Source: Tolypeutes matacus
Lineage: Eukaryota; Chordata; Mammalia; Cingulata; Chlamyphoridae
Direction of reading: 5' to 3'
DNA length: 64,000 bases
Assembly (NCBI GenBank): GCA_026826555.1
Contig: JAKSZT010054571.1
Coordinates: 56,110-120,109, forward strand
Shown here: positions 1 to 10,853 of the stretch, one piece after another
Layout of the letters: each line of letters begins with the position of its first letter
How positions within the stretch are numbered: position 1 is the stretch's first letter
Program-made: the position numbers and the translations under genes
Notes under the pieces: generated by a model
What the model saw: only the letters and a program-made list of their open reading frames with translations
Told to the model about the DNA's origin: nothing
Databases searched by the model: none

Positions 1-2600
1 AAAGTGCTCATTCCCCTCAGCCCCCTCCCCAGCTGCCTGGATGGGTGGAGGCCACCAACAGCAAGAGTGAGCACAGAGCATGAGGAGCATCGATGCAACC
101 ACATGAAGGCCACACTGGTCTCTACAAGTGTCTGGTTAGAGAGCTGTTAGTGCCACAGGAGAAGATGGACTTCCTGCTGCTTACTACCCTGTGAAGACTG
201 GCTAGTGTGACTCACATCACCAACTGAGTCTGTGAGTGCTGAGTATGGCTTTCTCCCTGTCCTCATTTGTGGATCCAGAACCTATGATGATGGTTTTCAT
301 TGGGTACCTGAGAGTTTGGTTCCCAAACAGTACATTCCCTCTCTGGCTTGGGGGAAATGCAGTGAACATGTGTTACATTCCAGCTTCTTCAATTGTTCTT
401 CAGCTTCTCCCCATCCAAGCCCTCCGTTCTCTTCTGGGATTGAAGAGGTCTGCATCATTTTCAACACTTAAAAATATGTCAAAATTTTGATATTTAGTTA
501 GTCTTAGAAACATCTGGCATCCGCACCCTCTGAGGTCTTCTGCAAATATTACACTACCTCACAGCCTCACTTTTATTCTTGTCAGCCTAAGGTCCCAAGA
601 ACTTTCTGGGATTCCTGTACTATTTATTAGGGTCACGGGCCTAATGTTCCACATTCTGGTGATGTTATTGCTGTTGCCCATGTTATAATGTGAATTTTGA
701 CATTTCCTTCCTGACACCAAGAGGTTTCATCTTGGTATTGCTCTTTATTTAGCTGCTCCAAGTTTGAAGAAGGTGAATGTAGAAGTGGAAGCAGGAGACC
801 TGAGACCCAGGAGGGGTACAGTAAGAGCAGCCTCCTCAGAGGGTCAACATTGGAGGCCAAGAGGAGGGAAGGTCCAAAGGAGAAGGACCTTCTCCTCTCT
901 GTGCCCTGACTCCTCTGCTGAACCAGACACCAGGTCTCATGGTTTTACCAGGCCCTGCCCACCAGGCCAGCCAATCCTGCCTGAGGCAGGTACATCATAC
1001 TGGGTCATCTGTGACTTTAGAATAGTCCCCAAACCATATGACTTCCCTGCATGACACCCAGTCTTGCAAGGCTTGCTGGCCAAGAGCACTTCCACCTCCA
1101 TCTTACCAGTACTCATTCACACCCAGTCTGGAGACACCCACAGTTTGCAGGTGAATTTACTGGGCAGCAGCATCACAATGACATTTGGGAACAGGGAAGC
1201 TCTCCAACCCTGTGTCCCTAGCTGTTTGAGTTTGTTAAGCACTGCCAATGCAAAATACCAGAAATAGGTTGGCTGTTATTGATATTTTTTAGGGTTAAAT
1301 CTTATAGTTCTGAGGCTGTGAAAATGTCCAATTCAAGGCATCATCAAAAATGCAGTCTTAACAAGGGCCAGCTGCTGCTGGATTCCTGCCAAAGCAAAAT
1401 GTTGGGTCTGCCTGTCTCTCTCTGCCTTCTCCTCCAAACTCACATTATCCTTGAGCTCAGCAGTGGGTCATCAGTCACAATGGCTCACACCTCTCTTCTC
1501 CACTGGCCTGGATGTCTTCAGCTTCCAGCTGCTCCATGATTCACACCTCTGTCATCTCCCTTTACCTCTCAAGGTTTCTGAGTCTCTTCACAGTTGTAGG
1601 AAATCCTGGAGCCTTCTCCTACATGGCAGTTTAAACATGGTAGCACTCTTGCTCTGTGTGTTCCATGTGTGTAAAGCTGCAGCATAATGAATGGGGTCCA
1701 TCCTGGTGCCTGAAATCTAATCAGAGGCCATTAACTAACTAAAGCAATCTAACAAAATGTGACTTAATTGACAGGTCAAGGTCCTATCTGAATCTAACCA
1801 AAATGTCCTACATACAAATTACTTACACACAGCAATGGTTTAGTAAGAACATACTTTTCCAGGGTCCACACAAGACTCAAATGAGGGTATTAACCTAGGG
1901 CCCAGGGATAAGAAGGGGTCTCTTAAATCTGGTAGAATGGAACTCATGAAACAGTGGCTGCTCTTTGGGAGTGGCCATCATTGAGCAAATGGTGTGCTGA
2001 CCACCATTGCACTGGTCCCTAGAATGGTCTCAAGAAGATCTTAATATATTGTACTTTCTCCACCAAATCTTTGTTACAAAATCAGGTGTGTGTAACTCAA
2101 AGAGGTATGCCATTATTCCCATCCCCTGATCCAGAGTGTACAGATTTTGCCTGGGCATGCAGGGCAGGAAGCAGGCTGTAAACCAGAAAGCCCCTAATTC
2201 CTTCTGCAAAGAACTGATTACATTTAAAATAGAATGGAGAAATTCAACCCTAAGGGTGCTCTCAAAAGCAGTGGAGATCACAGAGGGCCTGAGATTTAAT
2301 TCAGCTCAATCGTTCAGGAAGAAGTGAAATAAATACTTTTACAGATGAGTAAGAACAAAAAAGTTTGCTAACAGCAACTCACTTTAAAAGAAATGTAAAA
2401 GAATATTCTTTAGGCAGAAAGAAAATAATCTCAGAAGGTTCAAGATTCAGGATGGATTGAAGAACAATATCTGTTAATTAAATTCATATATCTAAATGAC
2501 TATTGAATGGGTAAAGTAATGATATCTGTGGCCTAGGTCATCAATAAAGTGTTAAAATACACCATAAAACAATATATAGCATAAGATGGGTAAATGGACA

Positions 2601-3181
2601 TGTAGCAGTTTGATATCATTATGAATTCCAAAAATAGATATTGGATTATGCTTGTAAACTGGTCTGTTAACCCGGGCATGCTTAAACTATGATAAGGGCA
2701 TTGACTGGGACACAGTCACTAGGGTGTTGAGTCCAGCCCCTTTGTGGGTGGGGTCTCAAACATAAAAAGACATGGCAAAGGACAGAGGTTGAGTAGTTTT
2801 TGATGTTTGAGTACTAATGAGCAACGACCGAAGGTCCCGCAGAAATGTGACAAGCCATTCACCTGACAGCTCACAGCTGACCTTGTGGAGAGAGGCAAAG
2901 CTTAGAGAGTCTCATAGTCTGCATCTGACCTTGTGGAGGAAACAGAGGTGCTGAGCCCAGAGAGAAATGCAGCCCTGGGATGAGAGGAACCCAAGAAGCC
3001 TGAACACTGGCAAATTTTCGCAGCTATCTTTCACCAAGATGGGGTAACAGACTTTGATGAAGGGAGAAACGTATGCTTTATGGCCTGCTAACTGTAATCT
3101 TCTACCCCAAATAAATAACTTTTATAAAGACCAGCAGATTTCTGGTATTTTGCATTAGCACCCCTTTGACTGTATAATACA
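2601..3181 (+). mobile_element. ERVL-like solo LTR, copy 1
   Basis: A 581-bp segment starts TGTAGCAG and ends AATACA, fitting the TG...CA ends of an LTR. It has an AATAAA signal near 3110 and an end resembling the CTAATACA end of ERVL/MLT2-type LTRs. Five-base flanks match with one change (GGACA 2596-2600, GGATA 3182-3186), the target duplication size usual for ERVL. No internal retroviral sequence adjoins it. Equivalent LTRs lie at the same place in copies 3 and 4. Exact subfamily not assigned. Confidence 0.7.
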
Positions 3182-4029
3182 GGATATAAAATGTTTTAAA
3201 ATATTTTATTTGTCAAGACATTAACAAATAATAAGTGCAGATTTGGAAAGGCATGCAAAAGTGTTATAATTTCCCTGGTAAACTTTAAATAATATTAAAC
3301 AGTGCGTGTCATCCAAATAAATAAAATTTAAAAATTGAACAAAAATAGCGAGTCAAAAACAAAGAGTTTTGGATTTCCTGGGTTGCAAGTTTGGCCTTTG
3401 TTCTGTGGCCACCTTACTCGTGTATCTTTGGAAGCTATACCTTTCTTATTGTTCAGAAGCCTGAAGGTTCCAAGGTTGATTTCTGGGTTGTTTTGTCCCC
3501 ATGATAAATCAAGTGCAGTATCACTTCCCCAATTCCTAGTTATGAAGCCCCAAACTGGATGTGATGCTCAATTGAAGCAAGAAGAACCGTTAATGATAGA
3601 AAAAATAATAAGGGGATATTGTTGCATTTCCCAGGTTGGATGATTAGATGATTGATATTGGATCTTTCTTCTTTTCTAATGAATGCATTCAATGCTATAA
3701 ATTTCCCTTTAAGCACTGCTTTTGCTGCACCCTACAATCTATGAAGAAGCATAGGACATTAAGAATGGGAAAGAACCACATAAAAAAGGCTTGTGAGTGA
3801 AGCTATATGCACTTCCACAACTGTAGAGATTTAAGATGAAGGTAGAGAATGTAAGAAAGTTGGCAAAATATTTTCTCTGACTGCAATAATTGTTTCCTCA
3901 AAATAACATTTCTATGAATGTAACTTCACTTTGAAGGAATTTGTATCATGTTTACCTAAGCATGAGGGAATCTATGTAAGGAAAAAAGAATGAAGACAAT
4001 GAGCTTTGCCAGTTTCCCCACATGGTAAT

Positions 4030-5153
4030 CCTCCCCTTTATCTGCAATGAGTGTGAAGTTTTATTTGAAATTCAACCTCATGATATACTTGAGAATTAAT
4101 CCTTCAGTGGAACCAGTTGGGATTTCATGAATTTGGGAACGGTAGAGTCCCATCAAAGAAAGATGCAGGAGTAAAGCTGGGTCTATGTAAGGAATATTGG
4201 AAATCCTTCGGCCAGGCATTAAACTCATTGAGCATTAAATATTCATACATTAGTTAGCATTGTAATGAACATTGGCATGCTTCCATCTGAAACAAAACCA
4301 CATGGAATATGAAAAAATTCAAGCTAGAGAGAAACCATATGAGTGTCCTGAATGTAGTATGCTCTTTACAGTCATTTTTTACTCATCATTTTAAAAGCCA
4401 TACAGGGGAACAAGCATAGAAAAGTCATACATCTGGGAAAGTTTTCAACATGACAGAAAGCCTCTTTATTCATCAGAAAATTCTTACTGAAGAGAAATTA
4501 TATATGTGTGAAAGCTTTATTTCAAATGTCAAATCTCAGATACAAGAGATTTCCAACTGCAAAGAAATTGTGTGCATGTAGGCATGTGAAAAAGCCTTTG
4601 GGTACAAATCATATCTCACAGAACAGGAAAAAATGCATAATGGACAGAAACAAAATGAATGTAAAGAATGCAGAAAAGCCTTCAGCCAAAAGCAATAGTT
4701 TATTAAACATCAGAGCATTCATTCTGGAGAAAAACCATATATATGCAATGAATGGAAAAGACTTCAACCAGAAGGAAAGCCTCATTAACCATATGGGGGA
4801 GAAACTCTATGAAAGTGATGGACGTGAGAAAACTTTCATTCAGAAATGAAGGCCCATTACACCCCAGAGAACACAAACTGGAGAGAAATCCCATATATGT
4901 AGATGTAGGATGTAGGAAAGCCTTCAATAGCAAATCAAATCTCACTGGCCATGAGAAAATTCTTAGTGGAGGGAAACCCTATATATGTAAGGAATGTGGA
5001 ATAGCCTTAGCCAGAGGCCATATCTCATTAAACATTACAACATTAATACTAAAGAGAAAACCCATGAATGTAATGAATGTGAATCTCCAAAGAATCTCTA
5101 CCTACCTCTGGTCTGTGAAACTTGTTGCCAATCTTTTAAGGAAGCGGCTGTGA
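4030..5153 (+). pseudogene. C2H2 zinc-finger exon pseudogene, copy 1
   Basis: Decayed terminal exon of a tandem C2H2 zinc-finger gene, the class usually encoding DNA-binding repressors, often with a KRAB domain. Finger pieces appear in shifting frames: C-x2-C pairs such as CNEC near 4050 and CKEC near 4990, linker-like SHTGEQ near 4395, and H-x3-H ends. The best remaining frame (4752-5153) holds two or three finger-like blocks, but cysteines or histidines are missing in most, and stops and frameshifts separate the blocks. It ends with a short tail reading VANLLRKRL, matched in the other copies. No KRAB or SCAN domain is visible upstream in the unit. Not a functional protein gene as it stands; the parent gene cannot be named from this sequence. 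Confidence 0.75.
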
Positions 5154-5525
5154 CTGTGCAATTCAGTCTGTCTTTCTCCTCTTGGAAAAGTGCACTTGCA
5201 GTTTGTGCTTTGATCTGCTTCTCCCACATCTTCTTCCACACTCATCTGTATTCAATTTGTTACTACTAATTTATGCATCAGAACTCAAGATTTCTCTGTT
5301 TATGTAAAGATGGGCTTTCCATGTATTTCAAATTTTCCTGGTTGTTTTCACTAGTTTTTCAATCCATTACATTCTGGGTAAGCATTTAAAAAATTACCAT
5401 TTTAAAAATATTGCTGCCCATTATTGTATCATTTTCTTATAAGGCACCCCAACCATTTATATTTCTTCAGTTTCTTCACCTGATTTGGATGTAGATTCAG
5501 GTTTAACAGGCACTGAACTACAGTG

Positions 5526-5531
5526 GTCTGC
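5526..5531. repeat. Target-site duplication, left, of outer ERV
   Basis: GTCTGC directly before the 5' LTR; GCCTGC directly after the 3' LTR (14730-14735). The uninterrupted sites near 19255 and 29665 read GTGGCCTGC, so one transition explains the mismatch. Six bases is typical of betaretrovirus-like ERVs. Confidence 0.75.
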
Positions 5532-5922
5532 TGTTGGAAAAGATGCTGAGAGCCAGAGCATAAAGGGTTAAGCATTTAAAATGCACGCTTGCTGGAAGAG
5601 AAACATCAGTAAATGTATCCAAGGACATTGCATACTGCAAACATCAGAAGGAGGAGGTAGGGTGGAATGAACACAACACTAAGGTGTTATTGTCTAAATT
5701 CCCATGAAATATTTTCTGGGAACACAGAAAAAGGCAGCGCTCTCATGTACCAAGCTGAGGAACTAGTGAAGGATGCCCTACTTTTGTTATCAGCTTGGTA
5801 GTATGAAAAGCAGCTTCAGCCTAAATAAACTTGTCTGCATTCCACTTGGAGTGTTGTCCCCTGGTCCCAAACTTTCTTTGGATCATTCCTGGCACTGTCT
5901 ACCTCCAGGTGGAATTACAACA
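5532..5922 (+). repeat. 5' LTR of outer ERV
   Basis: 391 bp from TGTTGGAAAAG to GAATTACAACA, aligned end to end with the 3' LTR at 14351-14729 with scattered substitutions and small indels. An AT-rich TATA-like stretch lies near 5800 and AATAAA near 5824, so promoter and polyadenylation signals are placed as in an LTR. Confidence 0.88.
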
Positions 5923-5924
5923 GA

Positions 5925-5941
5925 TGGCACCCACTTGGGGC
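5925..5941 (+). other. Primer binding site, tRNA-Lys (CUU) type, degenerate
   Basis: TGGCACCCACTTGGGGC lies two bases after the LTR end. It matches the complement of the 3' end of tRNA-Lys(1,2) with one missing base and about two substitutions. Lysine primers are common in betaretroviruses and ERV2-class elements. Confidence 0.75.
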
Positions 5942-6045
5942 ATGACTTGTCTTTTCTCTGGATTGGTGCCATGGAAACAAGGACTGTGGGGTCGAACAGC
6001 CCTTGAATTCTGTTGGTGAGTCAAATAATCTTGATCACCAGGGTA

Positions 6046-7640
6046 ATGGGTAATCAGTCGTCTCAATTAGAGGAATATTCCCAAGTTTTTAAGACCATGT
6101 TAAAGAATACAGGGGTATCTGTGACTACCCTAGAGTTACTAGAACTCTTTTCTCTTGTTCAGAAACATTGTTATGTATGGTATTTGTATACTCTTATTTC
6201 TGCTACTCTTGACCCATTACAGTGAGATGAAAATGAAAATATTAAAATGGATTCTGCTATTGCTAAAACTATAGCATAACAAGCTAATGCTGATTTTAAT
6301 TATAATATATATGAAAAAAATTTAACGAACAGGCAAAAACAGATAAACTCATGTCTAATAAATGAAAAAAAAAAAGAAAAAGGGAGTTTATGGAACTTTT
6401 CCAGTGGTCATTAAGCCATCCACTCCAAAAGATGATTTATTGTCTTTTAAATGAGCATCTGCGCCTCCTAAGGTAGCTACTGATCCATTTTTTACAACAT
6501 TTGATGGCCCTCCAAAAGTTTCTGTTTTTGTGCCAGCACCATCCTCTTCAATTATGAAAAGTATAGCACAGGAAAGTAGAGAAGGAAATTCAGAGGCTAT
6601 GCAATTATTTTTTTTACTTTTCCAGTAACAATAAGTCAATTTCCAGTAGATGTTAACAATCCCCAAGGGGGTGTACAGTATGAGCCTGTTCCTAGTCTTT
6701 TAAAACTATCAAAGAATTAAAACAAGCATGCACACAATATGGTATAAATTCTCCTTATACACAAGAACTGGTGCAAGGAATGGCACAAACAAAGAGATTA
6801 ATACCCTGGGACTACAATTTGTTAGCTCAAGCTGTTCTTAATTCGGCAGAATTTTTACAATTTAAAACTTGGTGGGCTGATGAAGCTAATATTGTAACAT
6901 GATGAAATCAACAGCAAAATCCACCAGTGCCTATTACTGCTGAACAAATATTAGGAACAGGTCAATGGGTTGGGGTTCCTTGCCATGCTCAATATGATGA
7001 TATTGTCCATACACAAATGCAATTGTGCTGCCTAGCTGCCTGGTGATGAATCTCCACCCTTGGACACACTGTATAATCATTTTCAAAATTGTTCAAAGAA
7101 ATACTGAACCCTATGCTGAATTTGTAGCAAGGCTGGCAACAAGACATTAACTCAGTCTGCTCTTAAAGAAATGCTTATTCTAATGTTGGCTTTTGGTAAT
7201 GCTAACCATGAGTGTAAAAAGGTTTTATGTCTGATAAAGGCAAATGGAAGTATTTTACAGGATTATATAAAAATATGCCAAAACATTGGGCCTAATACCT
7301 ATAACATGAACCTTCTTGCAGATGCTCTAAAGCAACGTAGTACTATGATTAATAATTTAAAATTGCTTTAAATGTGGGAAACAAGGTCATATGAAAAAAG
7401 ATTTTCAAGCCAAAATTAGTGTAAAAGCTCCATCTAGTAAAAATAATAAATCAACATTCGTGTGTCCAAAATGGCAAAAAGGGTTACCCTGGACCAATGA
7501 ATGCCATACTAAATATCATAAAAATTGCAGTCTCATTAATAGATTGGTATACTTCCAAGCAGGCCTTGCTCAGGGCCCTCAGACAAACAATATGAGGACA
7601 TTTCCCGACCTGGCTCAAATCTACCCGGTCAGCAACAGTA
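6046..7640 (+). pseudogene. gag: gag remnant of outer betaretrovirus-like ERV
   Basis: A start at 6046 begins MGNQSS, a glycine-2 context fitting N-myristoylation of a matrix protein, and the first frame runs to 6225. Capsid-like sequence follows in broken frames around 6700-7370, including a block reading DYNLLAQAVLNSAEF near 6810 that resembles the start of a retroviral capsid core. A nucleocapsid-like area follows near 7370-7520 (KCGKQGH-type spacing disrupted). Gag would form the virion core; here at least ten stops or frameshifts destroy it. Betaretrovirus assignment rests on the lysine primer site, 6-bp duplication and env type, with moderate support from gag itself. Confidence 0.65.
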
Positions 7641-8119
7641 CAGCTCACTCCAGCCTGTAACAGAAATTAAGGCAGTTACCAAAAGCAGTATAGTTGCCAA
7701 TCCTCCCTCAGCTGAAACTAAGTTTATTACTCCTTCACTGAGTATACCAAAAATAAGAACAGGAATTAAAGGGCCTATCCCAGAAATCTGAAATTTGAGC
7801 CTAAATGGACTCCTAAAATTAGTAATCCAAAAAATACATGTTAAATATCTGTATAAACTGCTTAATTAGAGCTAACCTGTATATATGCTGTTTAAGTTGT
7901 CCTGGCTGGTGGCTGATTACGAACAAAAGTGTTTCAAAGAACAAGCTTATATATTACATGTAACACAGATTCCAGAAAAAATCTTAAAAACAGTAAAATC
8001 AAAGATGTGAAAGGATGGAGGCCTTGAAGACAGCCATACCAAAGGAGTGAAATTCATGTGTCAAATTAGTAAGCTTTATGTTTCTGTTAGTGTGTCATAA
8101 TTCTTTTTGTATTTGTCTG
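7641..8119 (+). other. Internal ERV sequence, unassigned (possible protease/dUTPase area)
   Basis: Continues the outer ERV after gag up to the nested insertion. One frame gives a proline and serine-containing stretch (7660-7860) as expected between gag and protease, but no DTGA active-site motif is visible. Placement only; function not supported. Confidence 0.35.
8114..8119. repeat. Target-site duplication of nested ERV (left)
   Basis: TGTCTG here is repeated exactly at 10848-10853, immediately outside the two LTRs. The perfect 6-bp match fixes both ends of the nested insertion. Confidence 0.88.
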
Positions 8120-8591
8120 TGAGGTAAGGCAGGCTGAAGTCTGGCCAGCAAGCATAGCCATGCCCAGTGGGGGATATGCGCAGCCCACCACTTGGGTGTA
8201 GGGCGGCTGGAACGGGCGTACTGCCCTCAGCCATGGAACAGGCGCACAGCCCTCAGCCTCGCCCAGGCAACCAACATCTGCTTGCTGATAACCAGAAGAA
8301 GCCTGCCCACACTCACCCTCCCCCCTCCCCACACAGCTAGGGAGAGCTGCACCACCAAGGCCACACCTTAGAAGGCGTGGAAACTGCTCCCAGCTTATCA
8401 CGGCCAGCCCCGCTCTCCTTTCCCGCCCACAACCCTATATAAGCATCTGTACTTCCCTTAATAAATTAGACCTGCGTGCTTACCTCGTCTCCGCGGTGGT
8501 TCCTTCTGCCGTGCACCCTCCACGCCTGCGAGCCCCCGTAGGAGCCTAGGCCTCTCCTACCCCGACCAGACAGGACGCACCCCCGGCCACA
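8120..8591 (+). repeat. 5' LTR of nested ERV
   Basis: 472 bp, TGAGGTAAGG to CCGGCCACA. TATATAA at 8436-8442 and AATAAA at 8460-8465 are only about 18 bases apart, so the polyadenylation signal lies at or before the cap site and R must be short, as in D-type betaretroviruses. A CT-rich U5 follows. Confidence 0.93.
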
Positions 8592-8593
8592 AT

Positions 8594-8611
8594 TGGTGCC
8601 CAACGTGGGGC
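8594..8611 (+). other. Primer binding site, tRNA-Lys (CUU) type
   Basis: TGGTGCCCAACGTGGGGC differs from the complement of tRNA-Lys(1,2) 3' end at one position (a CpG-to-TpG change). Two bases separate it from the LTR end, as expected for the minus-strand primer site. Confidence 0.9.
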
Positions 8612-8721
8612 CCTGCCCGCCGTGAATGGGTAAGACCCTACCCCGAAATTTGGTGCGTCTGTCTCACCGTTCTGCTCAGAACCCCCGGTAGCTGCTGCTA
8701 CCTGATCGCCGTGCTCGCTAG

Positions 8722-10284
8722 GTAAAGGCCCCCACCTCCACTCCCCCAATTTCCGTTGGCCCCAACCCAGTCCTCAACCCTCACTCTATTCCTGCACCTC
8801 CTCTTCCCTCCCCTGTGGCAAAAACTAACAATCAATCTTCTAATCCCAACAACTCCATCGCCGCCCCTCCTACCCCACTACCCCCGCTACAAATCCATAA
8901 CCCGCTTCTGTCCTTTGTCAACGCCTCTTTTTCCACTCTTAATTCCTCCAATCCCAACCTTACCGCTAGCTGTTGGCTGTGCCTCTCCTCCTCAATGCCT
9001 TACTACGAGGCTATAGCCACTAATGCCTCCTATCAACCCTCCTCAGAAGACACTCCTGCCTCTTGCAATTGGAACCAAACCCAAATAGGACTAACAATCC
9101 AAGCCATCTCTCAAAGCGGACACTGTATCACTAAAATCGGAGGCACTGTTATTCCCTTCATGAAAACCCTCTGCAGCCATACAACCACCCCTAACACAAC
9201 CGCAAAATTTCTCTTGCCCGACAATAACACACAATGGGTCTGTTCCTCCACAGGCCTTACCCCATGCCTTAATGTTCACAAACTCAACTCCACCAACGAA
9301 ACCTGTGTGCTTGCTGTTCTACTCCCCCGCATTATCTACCATAGCAATAACCACTTTTTTGATTCCTGGCAGCGTCACCTCCTACCAACCTACATACAAA
9401 AAAGAGAACCTGTCACCGTCATTACAATTGCCACACTTTTAGGTTTTGCAGGAGCCGGCACCAGAATTGCAGCCCTAACCCTACACGCTAATGCCTTTTC
9501 CTCGCTCAGGGCAGCCATCGACCAAGATATCGCCCGTCTCGAAACAGCCATTAACCACCTAGAAAAATCTCTTACATCCCTCTCCGAGGTAGTCCTTCAA
9601 AACCGCAGAGGGTTAGACCTCCTCTTTCTCAAAGAAGGAGGCCTCTGTGCTGCACTGGGTGAAGAATGCTGTTTCTATGCTAATTACTCGGGCCTCATCC
9701 AAGACAATTTAGCCCAAGTAAGAGCCGGGCTGGAGAAACGAAAAAAGGAGAGAGAAGCCCAGGGGGGAGGCCTCTCCTGGGGATTCCAAGGATTCCTCCC
9801 CTACATCCTCCCTATTCTAGGCCCCCTAATCATTCTTCTTGTCGCACTGGCAGTTGGACCATGGGCCATCAAGAAGATCGCCCAACTCGCAAAAGATCAA
9901 GCTAATGCCATTTTCACCTCATTTGTACAGGTCCACTACCAGCGGCTCGCCACCACTGAAGACCTCCCCCCAAGCCTTGTCAACCCCCCTGCACCCATTC
10001 CTCCCACAGCCACCCCCCCTCGTCCTCCCGGCCCCCTGCCGCCCGTTCTCCCCACAGGAGCCCCGCGCCGCCTGTTACCTCGGCTCCCCCTGCTGCCCTT
10101 GCCCTCAAGCAGATTCAGCTCTGAGAACCCGCCCACAACACCGTCCACTCCTGCTTCCTCCAGTCCAAGACCTCGCAAGAAACAGATCCTCCGAAACTTC
10201 GTTCACCCTAAGCCCCACCACTACAGCCGCTGCTCTCCAGGGCCAGGCAGTCACTCGCCTGTCCCATCACCCAAAGCCTTTTAA
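8722..10284 (+). pseudogene. env: Truncated env, open frame of about 520 codons, no signal peptide
   Basis: Retroviral envelope (surface SU plus transmembrane TM) lacking its first part. The frame is open from 8722, just after a stop at 8719. Codon 8815 is GTG; the first in-frame ATG is at 8995, giving 430 codons. Counting from 8815, visible parts are: SU CWLC (53-56), many N-x-S/T sites, a QKR-E cleavage-like site (195-198) without an arginine at P4, a hydrophobic fusion-peptide-like segment (199-220), a heptad region, the conserved LQNRRGLDLLFL segment (261-272), C-x6-CC (278-286), a membrane span (327-350), a YQRL tail motif (375-378), then an unusual proline-rich tail to 489. In related envelopes CWLC lies near residue 300, so roughly 250 residues including signal peptide and receptor-binding domain are missing (inference). 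Without a signal peptide, surface delivery is unlikely. TM looks well preserved; whether it is expressed is unknown. Confidence 0.88.
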
Positions 10285-10360
10285 CTCCTTTTCCGTGTCT
10301 TCTATGGTGCGTGCCACATTCTGCGGTCTCTCCAAAATCAAAAGCTACTAACTCATAAAT

Positions 10361-10377
10361 AAAAAAGAACGGGGAAA
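10361..10377 (+). other. Polypurine tract of nested ERV
   Basis: AAAAAAGAACGGGGAAA directly before the TG that opens the 3' LTR, the plus-strand priming site of retroviruses. Confidence 0.88.
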
Positions 10378-10847
10378 TGAGGTAAGGCAGGCTGAAGTCT
10401 GGCCAGCAGGCATAGCCGCGCCCAGTGGGGGATATGCGCAGCCCACCACTCGGGTGTAGGGCGGCTGGAACGGGCGTACTGCCCTCAGCCATGAACGGGC
10501 GCACCGCCCTCAGCCTCGCCCAGGCAACCAACATCTGCTTGCTGATAACCAGAAGAAGCCTGCCCACACTCACCCTCCCCCCTCCCTACACAGCTAGGGA
10601 GAGCCGCACCACCAAGGCCACACCTTAGAAGGCGTGGAAACTGTTCCCGGCCTATCACGGCCAGCCCCGCTCTCCTTTCCCGCCCACAACCTTATATAAG
10701 CATCTGTACTTCCCTTAATAAATTAGACCTGTGTGCTTACCTCGTCTCCGCGGTGGTTCCTTCCGCCATGCGCCTTCCATGCCTGCAAGCCCCCTAGGAG
10801 CCTAGGCCTCTCCTACCCCGACCAGACAGGATGCACCCCTGGCCACA
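10378..10847 (+). repeat. 3' LTR of nested ERV
   Basis: 470 bp, aligned over its full length with 8120-8591. TATATAA near 10694 and AATAAA near 10717 are kept. Followed by the second TGTCTG target copy at 10848-10853. Confidence 0.93.
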
Positions 10848-10853
10848 TGTCTG

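Larger units (their letters stand above)
1..5525. repeat. Tandem segmental duplication, copy 1 (left end outside window)
   Basis: First of at least four copies of a unit of about 5.9 kb. The same landmarks recur in order in the other copies: a C-rich stretch ending in CAGCTGCCTGGATGGGTGG (here near 25; 15230, 19760 and 30170 elsewhere), a GTTTCATCTTGG segment (about 724, 15925, 20455, 30864), a solo LTR (2601), a zinc-finger exon (about 4030) and an ACTACAGTGG.CTGC segment (about 5517). Bases 1-2595 hold no coding sequence I can support; short open frames there carry no recognisable motif. Bases 3187-4030 look like intron or upstream flank of the zinc-finger exon. The unit is broken at its right end by the ERV starting at 5532. 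Confidence 0.85.
8120..10847 (+). mobile_element. Nested env-only ERV (betaretrovirus-type LTRs, gamma/D-type env)
   Basis: A 2728-bp insertion: 5' LTR (8120-8591), lysine primer site (8594-8611), short leader with a donor-like GGTAAG (8628), truncated env, purine tract and 3' LTR (10378-10847). Gag, protease, polymerase and the first part of env are absent. The leader still carries GTAAG-type donor sequence, which a spliced env transcript would have lost, so an internal deletion in a provirus is more likely than reverse transcription of spliced RNA (inference). The LTRs differ at about 20-25 of 470 positions by eye, mostly C/T and G/A changes. It is much more GC-rich than the surrounding AT-rich ERV. 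Confidence 0.92.

Noticed and set aside
4703..4945. Minus-strand open frame over the zinc-finger exon
   Set aside because: Antisense shadow of the finger repeats, with no motif of its own.
5773..6019. Overlapping open frames in the outer ERV 5' LTR and leader
   Set aside because: They cross the LTR end and primer site, so they cannot be an authentic reading frame of the virus.
8815..8817. Start codon of the nested env at 8815
   Set aside because: The codon is GTG and the frame is open upstream to 8722 without an ATG. The first in-frame ATG is 8995, so the real 5' end of env is missing.
8722..10284. Nested env as a functional syncytin-type host gene
   Set aside because: No signal peptide or receptor-binding region, and the cleavage site lacks a full furin consensus. 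Capture as a fusogen is not supported; other roles stay open.
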